The position numbers and the translations under genes are program-made. Positions 1 through 5,510 of a stretch of 5,570 bases of DNA are shown piece by piece; the first letter of the stretch is position 1, and each line of letters starts with the position of its first letter. Source of the stretch: CAZSGN01 sp964606415 (GTDB taxonomy: Bacteria; Bacteroidota; Bacteroidia; Bacteroidales; JBBRXJ01). The notes under the pieces are model-generated. The model saw only the letters and a program-made list of their open reading frames with translations. It searched no databases and was not told where the DNA came from. The DNA lies in contig CAZSGN010000192.1 in the NCBI GenBank assembly GCA_964606415.1, positions 1 to 5,570 on the forward strand, written 5' to 3'.

Positions 1-55
1 TATTTTATCTACATATAAACAATTTGCAAGCTTTCATTAAATTAGTGGTAGAACC

Positions 56-95
56 AATAAAAAAGGCTGTCTAGAAAAAGACAGCCTTTTTTATT
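56..95 (-). terminator. Rho-independent terminator, probably bidirectional
   Basis: A perfect 17-bp inverted repeat: arm 56-72 pairs with arm 79-95 around a 6-base loop (73-78). The core GGCTGTCT/AGACAGCC is GC-containing and is flanked by an A-run on one side and a T-run on the other, so a transcript from either strand would end in a hairpin plus a U tract. It begins 16 bp beyond the ferredoxin stop codon, which makes it the natural end of the leftward transcripts. It could equally stop a convergent gene lying left of the window. Nothing else is recognisable in bases 1-55. Confidence 0.9.
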
Positions 96-111
96 CTTGA
101 AAAGCAGTGTT

Positions 112-279
112 TTATTCAGGATGAATAGCCTCAACAGGACAAACATCTGCGCAAGCACCACAGTCCGTGCATGTTTCAGGATCAATTTTGTAAATATCGC
201 CTTCAGAAATAGCGTCAACCGGACATTCATCAATGCATGTACCGCAAGCAGTACAATCATCTGTAATTACATATGCCAT
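112..279 (-). CDS. 2[4Fe-4S] bacterial-type ferredoxin, 55 aa
   Basis: A small soluble electron carrier of the clostridial type, holding two [4Fe-4S] clusters. Translation starts MAYVITDDCTACGTC and ends PVEAIHPE. Two complete CxxCxxCxxxCP motifs are visible: Cys9, 12, 15, 19 followed by Pro20, and Cys37, 40, 43, 47 followed by Pro48. The two halves are clearly duplicated (CPVDAI and CPVEAI), and the protein is very acidic. The 55-residue length is normal for this family. Such ferredoxins pass low-potential electrons between enzymes such as pyruvate:ferredoxin oxidoreductase, hydrogenases or Rnf complexes; the partner cannot be told from this window. There is no Shine-Dalgarno sequence, only an AT-rich leader, as is usual in Bacteroidota. 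A good -7 element lies about 47 bp upstream and a strong terminator follows 16 bp after the stop, so it is probably a monocistronic unit. It supports a lifestyle with anaerobic metabolism. Confidence 0.96.
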   Translation of the reverse strand: MAYVITDDCTACGTCIDECPVDAISEGDIYKIDPETCTDCGACADVCPVEAIHPE

Positions 280-325
280 AATTCTTGCAATTTAAATTTG
301 ACTATTAAGTTTATTATTAAAACCA

Positions 326-333
326 CAAATGTA
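326..333 (-). promoter_or_regulatory. Candidate -7 promoter element of the ferredoxin gene
   Basis: Read on the minus strand, this is TACATTTG, an exact match to the Bacteroidota -7 consensus TAnnTTTG. It would put transcription start near position 320, giving a leader of about 40 bases before the ferredoxin ATG at 279. No clear -33 TTTG box is present at the usual spacing; only a T-run (minus strand of 351-357) lies there. The position between the amidohydrolase stop and the ferredoxin start is what an independent promoter would require. Confidence 0.5.
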
Positions 334-350
334 TTTTATTTTTTAAATTT

Positions 351-388
351 AAAAAAAGATATAAAGCCAAAATAAAGATATATCTTTT
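351..388 (-). terminator. Weak AT-rich hairpin plus T-run after the amidohydrolase gene
   Basis: On the minus strand AAAAGATATA (388-379, overlapping the amidohydrolase stop codon) can pair with TATATCTTTT (363-354), giving 10 bp around a 15-base loop, followed by more T (353-351). The layout is that of an intrinsic terminator, but the stem has a single G-C pair. The same right-hand bases also form a short perfect palindrome, AAAGATATATCTTT (374-387). Termination here would probably be partial, letting some transcript run into the ferredoxin gene. Confidence 0.3.
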
Positions 389-1583
389 ATTTAGACAGAT
401 TATGAACAAATTCTATGGCAAGTCTGCTCATGACCTCGATCCCGGTTTTAATAGCAGATTCATCTGCTGTAAAGAAAGCCGAATGGAGCGAAGGAATTTC
501 TTCTTCATGGGGAGGCTTGATGCCCAGACGGTACATGACCGCCGGATATTCCTGGCTGAAATAAGCGAAATCTTCAGCTGTCATCTCAATATCCAGGTTT
601 TTAATGTTTTCAGAGCCAATTTGTAATGTGGCAATTTCTTTAAGTTGTGAAGTAAACCCTGGGTGATTGGTTAAATAAGGATACCCTTTATTGATCTTGA
701 ATTCTGCTTTGATTTTTCGTGCACGCATATGATTCTCAATAATGCTGGTCATGATGGTATGCGCTTTTTCCCGCCATTCGTGGTCCATTGTCCTGAATGT
801 TCCCTGTATTTTCACTTCTCCGGGAATGATATTTGTTGATCCCAGCGCTTCAAATCGCCCAAAGGTTAGTACTGAAGGGATCGCCGGATCGTTATGCCTG
901 CTGACTATTTCCTGAAGATTGCTGATCAATTGACAGCCGGCAAGGATGGTGTCCTGTACTTGATGAGGCATGGCTGCATGACCGCCTTTGCCTTTGATTG
1001 TCAGGTATAATTCATCTACGGAAGCCATGTAAATACCTGGTTTGACACCTATTGTTCCACTGTTCATTTGTGGCATCACGTGTTGGGAGAGTATAAGATC
1101 CGGTTTTATTTTGGGCCATTTAGGATCCGACATCATCATTTTTGCTCCGCCAGGTATTTTCTCCTCGGCAGGCTGGAAAATGCCTAGTATCGTTCCTTTT
1201 AATTGGTCTTTATAGCGTTGGAGCAGAATAAGGCTGCCAAGAAGAATACTCATATGAAGGTCATGCCAGCATGCATGCATAATGCCTTTGTTTTTGGACT
1301 GGAATGAATGATTGCTTTGTTCATCAACAGGTAAAGCATCCATGTCAGCACGTAACGCCACAACAGCTCCTTTTTGTTTGCCATCGATCCGGGCTATCAA
1401 ACCATTTTCTGCAATACCGTCTATGAAATCAATATCATATTCTTTTAATACAGAACGTATAAATTGAGCTGTTTGATGTTCGTGGAACGATAATTCCGGA
1501 TGGCTGTGAAAATGCCTTCGGAACCTGATGGCTTCATCCAGAATGCTTTCTGTCATCTCTTTGATGATCTCCCGTGTGTCCAT
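387..1583 (-). CDS. M20D-family metal-dependent amidohydrolase (N-acyl amino acid / hippurate hydrolase type)
   Basis: A 398-residue cytosolic hydrolase of the M20D family, which uses a two-metal centre to remove acyl groups from N-acylated amino acids. Family landmarks in order: RADMDALP (78-85), the MHACxHDxH metal site (Cys105, His107, His110), PAEE with catalytic/metal Glu140-Glu141, His168 in SQHV, the lid-domain motif GKGGHAAMPH (198-207), TAEDFAYF (335-342), and LHSAFF with the last metal His367. The length is typical, no signal peptide is seen, and all expected metal ligands are present. One oddity is that the near-invariant Gly after Cys105 is Trp (CWHD instead of CGHD). The substrate cannot be read from sequence: hippurate, N-acetyl amino acids, N-acetyl-cysteine derivatives and auxin conjugates are all hydrolysed within this family. 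The gene starts 4 bp after the TSUP stop, so the two are almost certainly co-transcribed. The region before its ATG is A-rich without a Shine-Dalgarno motif. Confidence 0.93.
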   Translation of the reverse strand: MDTREIIKEMTESILDEAIRFRRHFHSHPELSFHEHQTAQFIRSVLKEYDIDFIDGIAENGLIARIDGKQKGAVVALRADMDALPVDEQSNHSFQSKNKGIMHACWHDLHMSILLGSLILLQRYKDQLKGTILGIFQPAEEKIPGGAKMMMSDPKWPKIKPDLILSQHVMPQMNSGTIGVKPGIYMASVDELYLTIKGKGGHAAMPHQVQDTILAGCQLISNLQEIVSRHNDPAIPSVLTFGRFEALGSTNIIPGEVKIQGTFRTMDHEWREKAHTIMTSIIENHMRARKIKAEFKINKGYPYLTNHPGFTSQLKEIATLQIGSENIKNLDIEMTAEDFAYFSQEYPAVMYRLGIKPPHEEEIPSLHSAFFTADESAIKTGIEVMSRLAIEFVHNLSK

Positions 1584-1587
1584 GTTT

Positions 1588-1953
1588 TTATTTTATAAAC
1601 ATTTTTAATCCTATCAGGAAGAAAAAGAGACCAAATAATTTTCTTAAGGTGTTGTCTGGCAGATGAATAGAAATAACTGAACCGAGGTAGTTGCCTATAA
1701 AAAAAGCGACAACAAGTATCAGGGCATATTTAATGTTGACATAACCAGCACGGTAATAATTCATTGCGCCTAATAATCCAATAGGTGGAAGCATAAAAAA
1801 CAAGCTTGTGCCTAGTGCCTGGTGTTGAGTCATGCCAAGGAAAAAAACCAGTGCCGGTACTGCAACAATTCCTCCACCCACACCTAAGGTGCCGCTTAAT
1901 ATACCTGCTGTCAAACCTACGGATAGTAATATGATTAGTTCCTGAATGGTCAT
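1588..1953 (-). CDS. Half-size TSUP (TauE/SafE-like) membrane protein, 121 aa
   Basis: A small inner-membrane protein matching one half of the TSUP / TauE-SafE (COG0730) permease family. Members move sulfite, sulfonates or other small anions, but many have no known substrate. The diagnostic Gly-rich N-terminal segment is visible (residues 17-28, GILSGTLGVGGG, followed by AVPAL). Further on are ALGTSLFF with a Pro-Pro break (47-57), NYYRAGYVN (65-73), and about four membrane segments (roughly 5-38, 46-65, 75-96, 103-119). Full-length members are about 250 residues built of two such repeats. This one ends cleanly after one repeat, with no remnant of the second half on either side, so it probably works as a homodimer rather than being a broken gene. 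Single-repeat forms are familiar in Bacteroidota. There is no Shine-Dalgarno site; a promoter-like element sits directly before the ATG. It forms a pair with the amidohydrolase downstream, but its cargo is unknown. Confidence 0.85.
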   Translation of the reverse strand: MTIQELIILLSVGLTAGILSGTLGVGGGIVAVPALVFFLGMTQHQALGTSLFFMLPPIGLLGAMNYYRAGYVNIKYALILVVAFFIGNYLGSVISIHLPDNTLRKLFGLFFFLIGLKMFIK

Positions 1954-1957
1954 GATG

Positions 1958-1988
1958 CAAAGATAACCAAATTAATTTGTCAGGCCAA
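1958..1988 (-). promoter_or_regulatory. Candidate promoter directly before the TSUP gene
   Basis: On the minus strand, TATCTTTG (1965-1958) matches the Bacteroidota -7 consensus TAnnTTTG exactly. A TTG (1988-1986) lies 20 bases upstream, an acceptable -33 position. The G of the -7 box is only 4 bases from the TSUP ATG (A at 1953), so transcription would begin at or next to the start codon and give a leaderless or near-leaderless message. The -33 TTG falls inside the left arm of the inverted repeat 1981-2039, so a protein bound to that repeat could block the promoter. Confidence 0.45.
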
Positions 1989-2039
1989 TAGTATTAGGAT
2001 ACAGCTTATCTCGACATATGTGATAGGCCTATTGGTCTG
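1981..2039. repeat. Imperfect inverted repeat between serine acetyltransferase and TSUP genes
   Basis: Arms CAGGCCAATAG (1981-1991) and CTATTGGTCTG (2029-2039) are inverted copies matching at 10 of 11 positions, separated by 37 bases. The right arm overlaps a perfect 10-bp palindrome, ATAGGCCTAT (2023-2032), and abuts the acetyltransferase stop codon. No T-run follows on the minus strand, so it is not a standard intrinsic terminator. It could be an operator with two half-sites, or an RNA hairpin protecting the upstream message or reducing read-through. It fills most of the 86-bp gap. Confidence 0.5.
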
Positions 2040-2864
2040 TTACTCGGGTTTATTTTTCCAGTTTTTGAGTATTTTGGATTCTGCCTTGTTGATAACAAGT
2101 GATTGTGGTGCTACAGATTCTGTTATCCATACATTTCCTCCAATAACAGAATCGTGTCCTACGGTGGTTTTTCCACCGAGAATGGTTGATCCGGCATAGA
2201 TGATCACATTATCTTCAATGGTAGGGTGTCTTTTGGATTTGGCCATCTTCTTTTCAACACTTAAGGCGCCTAAGGTCACTCCCTGGTAAATTTTGACGTG
2301 GTCTTTAATAATGGTTGTTTCTCCAATAACGACACCTGTGCCGTGATCAATAAAAAAGTGATCGCCAATCTTGGCACCCGGATTAATATCTATCCCGGTT
2401 TTGCTATGTGCATATTCAGATATAAGCCTGGGCAGTATCGGGATGTTTAGCAGGTATAGCTCGTGGGTGATTCTATAAACTGAAATGGCAAAGAAGCCGG
2501 GGTAAGCAACGATAACTTCAGAAAGACTGTTGGCAGCAGGATCAAATCTATGTATGGCATCGGCATCTTTGAGCAACCGGTCATAGATCATAAGGGTTTT
2601 GGAGAAAAAATGATCTGTGATTTCATCAATGTTTTGTTCAAGCTGATTTCTGATAGGAAGAAGAAGTTCTTTTAATTTATAATGTAAAAGGTTGTATTTG
2701 GCTTCGGACTCTTGTTCGCACATATTTCGACCTAAATTAACCGGAAACATGAAGTTTAAGAATTCTTCAATGAATTCCTGGGCTAATTGTTTGGAGGGCA
2801 TTTCACAGAATATGCTGGTTCGTTCCTTCTGGAATCTTTCAAATAAAGTTTTAAAATCGGACAT
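2040..2864 (-). CDS. cysE: Serine O-acetyltransferase (long EpsC/CysE-like form)
   Basis: Cytosolic enzyme that transfers acetyl from acetyl-CoA to L-serine, giving O-acetylserine, the precursor for cysteine synthesis (EC 2.3.1.30). The 274-residue protein has an alpha-helical N-terminal domain (about 1-145) and a left-handed beta-helix of hexapeptide repeats (about 157-255). Residues equivalent to the E. coli CysE active site can be placed by spacing: Asp108-Pro109 (serine-binding DPA), Asp159 and His174 (Asp143/His158 pair, in GIDINP and IDHGTG), Gly181-Glu182 (GET) and Arg212-His213 (RHP). It therefore looks fully active. A Lys-rich loop (204-212) precedes RHP. The C-terminus ends NKPE and lacks the terminal Ile peptide by which CysE binds CysK, so a standard cysteine synthase complex is not predicted. 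A good Shine-Dalgarno (AGGAA, 8-base spacing) precedes the ATG, and the gap from the sensor stop is 15 bp, so the two are likely co-transcribed. No sulfhydrylase gene is in the window. The symbol denotes function; the sequence type is nearer the long EpsC-named group. Confidence 0.92.
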   Translation of the reverse strand: MSDFKTLFERFQKERTSIFCEMPSKQLAQEFIEEFLNFMFPVNLGRNMCEQESEAKYNLLHYKLKELLLPIRNQLEQNIDEITDHFFSKTLMIYDRLLKDADAIHRFDPAANSLSEVIVAYPGFFAISVYRITHELYLLNIPILPRLISEYAHSKTGIDINPGAKIGDHFFIDHGTGVVIGETTIIKDHVKIYQGVTLGALSVEKKMAKSKRHPTIEDNVIIYAGSTILGGKTTVGHDSVIGGNVWITESVAPQSLVINKAESKILKNWKNKPE

Positions 2865-2879
2865 AGTTTGTTTCCTGGA

Positions 2880-5189
2880 TCAGAATAGTTCAACTTCAAT
2901 TTTTTGTATAAAGGCTGTGTACGAATGTTCATTGCCTACTTCTGCATCACTGAGCAGAAAGAGGACGGGTACTTCTTCACCGCTTTTGCGGATAATATTG
3001 ACCTCACGCCTTTCCCCGATAATTTTATCTTCTTCTGGATTGAGAAAACGCATGACAAACTCATCGTTCATTTTTGTTTTTTCAGGAAAAAGAATTTCCG
3101 CATTGCTGCCTAATGCATCTGTTTTAGATATTTCAAAAAGTTCTTCAGCCGCCTGGTTAAAAAATTCAATATATCCTTTTTGATCGATCGTTATGATGGC
3201 ATCAAGGGCTCCTTCAAGGGTGCGTTCGTTACGGAGTTTAATTTTTTCTATCTCTTTAAACTGTTCACGCATGTCCCTTTTTGCTTTATCCAGCTTCCGG
3301 TTTAGCTCAACTTCGTTAAGTCTTAATTGTTCCTCTTGTTTTTTAAGTTGTTCTGTTTGTTGTTGGGTTTCAAGCTCCATCATTTTTTCTTTGGTGATAT
3401 CCTGGGCCAAAACAATGACTTTAGCAATTTCTCCATACATGTCTTCAACAGGAGATAACGTCAGGCGGAACCATTTATTTTCGCTGTTATTATCCAGGAA
3501 TTTAAGTACACCCTGGTAGTAATCACCTGATAGAACTTGTGACCAACCTTCTTTAAACTCTTTTAATATACTCCGGTCAATAAAGTCATCAATGGCTTTT
3601 TCTTCAATTTCGGTGATGTTTTCGTAATTTAATGCGTGGAGGAAATGGGTGTTACAATCAATAAATTCTCCTTCAACAGTAAACTCAGCTTTGATAGAGG
3701 CCTTGTTCAGAGCATCCAGTTGTCCTTCGTAATCCAGGCTTTGTTGTTTTTGTTCTGTGATATCAAGGCCAAGGAATAATATTTTTTCGATAGAACCGTC
3801 ACCTCTCCGCATGCATGTATAGGTTGCCATCGTCCACAAATCTTTACCCTGTTTGGTAAGGTGTTTCATATTGCCCTCAAAGTGCTTCCCTCCCTGGGAT
3901 AAATTATCCCATATTTTAAAGAACCAATCTTTATCACGGTCATTAAGGAACAATGATATATGCTGGCCTTCAACTTCTGCATTAGAGCTATAGCCAAGTT
4001 TCTTCAGGAAATTAGTGTTTGCATAAAGCAGGGTGCCATCTGTGCTGTATTCCGCACGAATTAAGGTGTGATTAACGGTATTCGTGAATTCAACAAATTT
4101 TTCACTTTGCCTGGCGGCTTCTTCCTGGGCTGCTTGCAATTCCTCCATGTTTTGCCGCATCTGTTCTTCGTTCTCTGCCAGTGTTTTGGCTTGTTCACGA
4201 CTTTCCTCCAGTAGTTTTGCGGTCTTTTCATTGATCTTGACATTGCTGATGGTGGAAGCCATGCTTTCAGCAACTCGCTCAATAAATTCAATTTGGTATT
4301 TTTGATATTTCTCAAAAGATGCAATTTCTATAATGCCAAAAACTTCATTGTTGATTTTTAGAGGCACAATGAGCAGGCTCGAAGGAGTGGCTTTGCCAAG
4401 GCCCGATGTGCTATTTACATAGCTTCCCGGAATCTCTTCCAGATAAATGGTTTCTTTTTCAATGGCACAGGTACCAATGAGCCCTTCGCCCCAGCTAACT
4501 TTTTTGTCTGCAAATTTCTTTCTTTCATAAGCATATTGGGCCGTCATTTCAAAATATGTGTCCTCATCATCTTTATCATTAAGGATAAAAACTCCTCCCT
4601 GGTTTGCATTAATATATCTAACCAGGTTAATTAATACATTGTCAGAGAGGGATCTGATGTTGTCTATTTCTTGCCGGAGAATTTGCCCGAATTTAGCGAG
4701 CCCTTCATTAACCCAGCTTCGCTGGATGTCTTCTTGTTTTCGTTGTTGTTCTTCTTTCTGGGTTTTAATCAGGTGGTCTCTGAGTTCGAGTAAAGAATGA
4801 CCAATAATGTCTTTCTCATCATGTAACTGGTATTCTGATGTTGTTTGCCCGTTTTTTAGTTTTTGAATGAAGTCGTTAATCCGCTTGGTTTTATTGTATT
4901 CGTTGCCCAGTGTCTCTTTTAACTCTTTAATTTTTTTATGATAATGTTTTGTTATTTGGTAATTGTATATGCCTAAAAGAAAAGGGGATAGGTAAATGAT
5001 TATATAAGCAGGATGAGAAATGGTGTTTTTCAGGATTTCTACAAAATCCTCATAGCCGAAAGTGAGCCTTGTGATCAGTACAATCGAAATCAGTACAATC
5101 CCAATCAGTATGCCGCCAGCGACGTGTTGTTGAATGATGTATGTTTTTTGTTTTTGGTTGTCCATTTGGTTATTAGCCAATTTCAGCAT
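2880..5189 (-). CDS. Membrane-anchored HAMP-GAF-PAS-PAS-PAS sensor protein without an output domain
   Basis: A 769-residue sensor. Visible parts in order: a short cytosolic start; membrane segment 1 (about 22-44); a very short external loop (45-59); membrane segment 2 (about 60-78); a HAMP-like region (78-145, with DIIGHSLLELRD); a short coiled coil; a GAF domain (about 163-315, beginning EGLAKFGQILR); a Glu/Gln-rich coiled coil (318-365); PAS1 (about 367-480, ending LGLDITEQK); PAS2 (about 486-602, ending LAQDITKEK); a long charged coiled coil (603-655); and PAS3 (about 656-765, opening ALDAIITIDQKGYIEFFN). The protein stops four residues later. There is no histidine kinase, GGDEF/EAL, chemoreceptor tip, phosphatase or DNA-binding domain, and none follows in another frame because the acetyltransferase starts 15 bp on. 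With almost no periplasmic part, it should sense a cytosolic or membrane signal. The ligand is unknown; PAS and GAF domains can bind haem, flavin or small molecules, but no diagnostic residue is evident. The first ATG is used; Met9 (5165) is a possible alternative, and neither has a Shine-Dalgarno site. Confidence 0.88.
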   Translation of the reverse strand: MLKLANNQMDNQKQKTYIIQQHVAGGILIGIVLISIVLITRLTFGYEDFVEILKNTISHPAYIIIYLSPFLLGIYNYQITKHYHKKIKELKETLGNEYNKTKRINDFIQKLKNGQTTSEYQLHDEKDIIGHSLLELRDHLIKTQKEEQQRKQEDIQRSWVNEGLAKFGQILRQEIDNIRSLSDNVLINLVRYINANQGGVFILNDKDDEDTYFEMTAQYAYERKKFADKKVSWGEGLIGTCAIEKETIYLEEIPGSYVNSTSGLGKATPSSLLIVPLKINNEVFGIIEIASFEKYQKYQIEFIERVAESMASTISNVKINEKTAKLLEESREQAKTLAENEEQMRQNMEELQAAQEEAARQSEKFVEFTNTVNHTLIRAEYSTDGTLLYANTNFLKKLGYSSNAEVEGQHISLFLNDRDKDWFFKIWDNLSQGGKHFEGNMKHLTKQGKDLWTMATYTCMRRGDGSIEKILFLGLDITEQKQQSLDYEGQLDALNKASIKAEFTVEGEFIDCNTHFLHALNYENITEIEEKAIDDFIDRSILKEFKEGWSQVLSGDYYQGVLKFLDNNSENKWFRLTLSPVEDMYGEIAKVIVLAQDITKEKMMELETQQQTEQLKKQEEQLRLNEVELNRKLDKAKRDMREQFKEIEKIKLRNERTLEGALDAIITIDQKGYIEFFNQAAEELFEISKTDALGSNAEILFPEKTKMNDEFVMRFLNPEEDKIIGERREVNIIRKSGEEVPVLFLLSDAEVGNEHSYTAFIQKIEVELF
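5074..5110. repeat. Short 15-bp tandem repeat inside the sensor's first membrane segment
   Basis: Two 15-bp units (5074-5088 and 5089-5103) share ATCAGTACAATC, and a third partial copy (ATCAGTA, 5104-5110) follows. On the minus strand they encode the IVLIS/IVLIT repetition within the first transmembrane helix (residues about 29-40). Because the unit is a multiple of three, slippage would add or remove five hydrophobic residues without breaking the reading frame. Confidence 0.7.
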
Positions 5190-5430
5190 TTTTTGTGTAC
5201 TAAATATCGTAAAAATAATAACAATATCCTTTCATTGGGCTACATTTTTCATGTAAAATTATGCTTTTGTATGCTAAAGCCTTATTTCGTTATTAAATAA
5301 TGAATGGATTATTGATGCAGTATTGGTTGATTCTTGGCTGGCAATGCTGAGATATAGCTGGATGTGAATATACTTGTGTTATTCGGGCATTAAGCAATAA
5401 AAGGGGATGAGTCATCTTAATAACGATTAT

Positions 5431-5465
5431 TGTTTTTGGGCATTTTTAAAAAATGCTACAAAACA
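5431..5465. repeat. 35-bp interrupted dyad in the sensor upstream region
   Basis: Nested inverted arms share one centre at base 5448: GCATTTTT (5440-5447) with AAAAATGC (5449-5456), and outside a 3-base mismatch TGTTTT (5431-5436) with AAAACA (5460-5465). All 14 arm positions pair. With a single central base the inner part is a DNA palindrome rather than a good RNA hairpin, and no T-run follows on either strand, so a protein-binding site is as likely as a terminator. Confidence 0.45.
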
Positions 5466-5510
5466 TATATTGTCTTAATTCATAAAAAGATTTATTTTGT
5501 ATAAATAAAC

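Noticed and set aside
63..71. AAGGCTGTC shared by the left terminator and the right edge (5551-5559), suggesting flanking repeats of a mobile element
   Set aside because: Nine bases only; on the left it belongs to a hairpin arm, and no transposase or target duplication is present between them.
42..260. 72-codon open frame on the minus strand in another phase over the ferredoxin
   Set aside because: It runs through the terminator hairpin and overlaps the real ferredoxin frame with its eight cluster cysteines.
97..375. 92-codon open frame on the plus strand over the ferredoxin gene
   Set aside because: It is antisense to the clear ferredoxin, crosses its promoter region and has no recognisable domain.
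1730..1960. 76-codon minus-strand frame overlapping the TSUP gene
   Set aside because: Out-of-phase shadow rich in His/Arg/Cys with no domain; the TSUP frame has the family motif.
2692..3183. 163-codon plus-strand open frame spanning the sensor/acetyltransferase junction
   Set aside because: Ser/Leu/Phe-rich composition is typical of an antisense shadow of helical, charged coding sequence; it covers two well-supported genes.
2880..3200. Truncated histidine kinase interpretation of the sensor's C-terminus
   Set aside because: No H-box, N, G1 or G2 kinase motif is visible in the last 115 residues, which read as a PAS domain, and no kinase fragment follows before the next gene.
5301..5350. Possible small plus-strand peptide beginning MNGLLMQYWL
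   Set aside because: Only about 16 codons, no ribosome site or promoter, no family resemblance.
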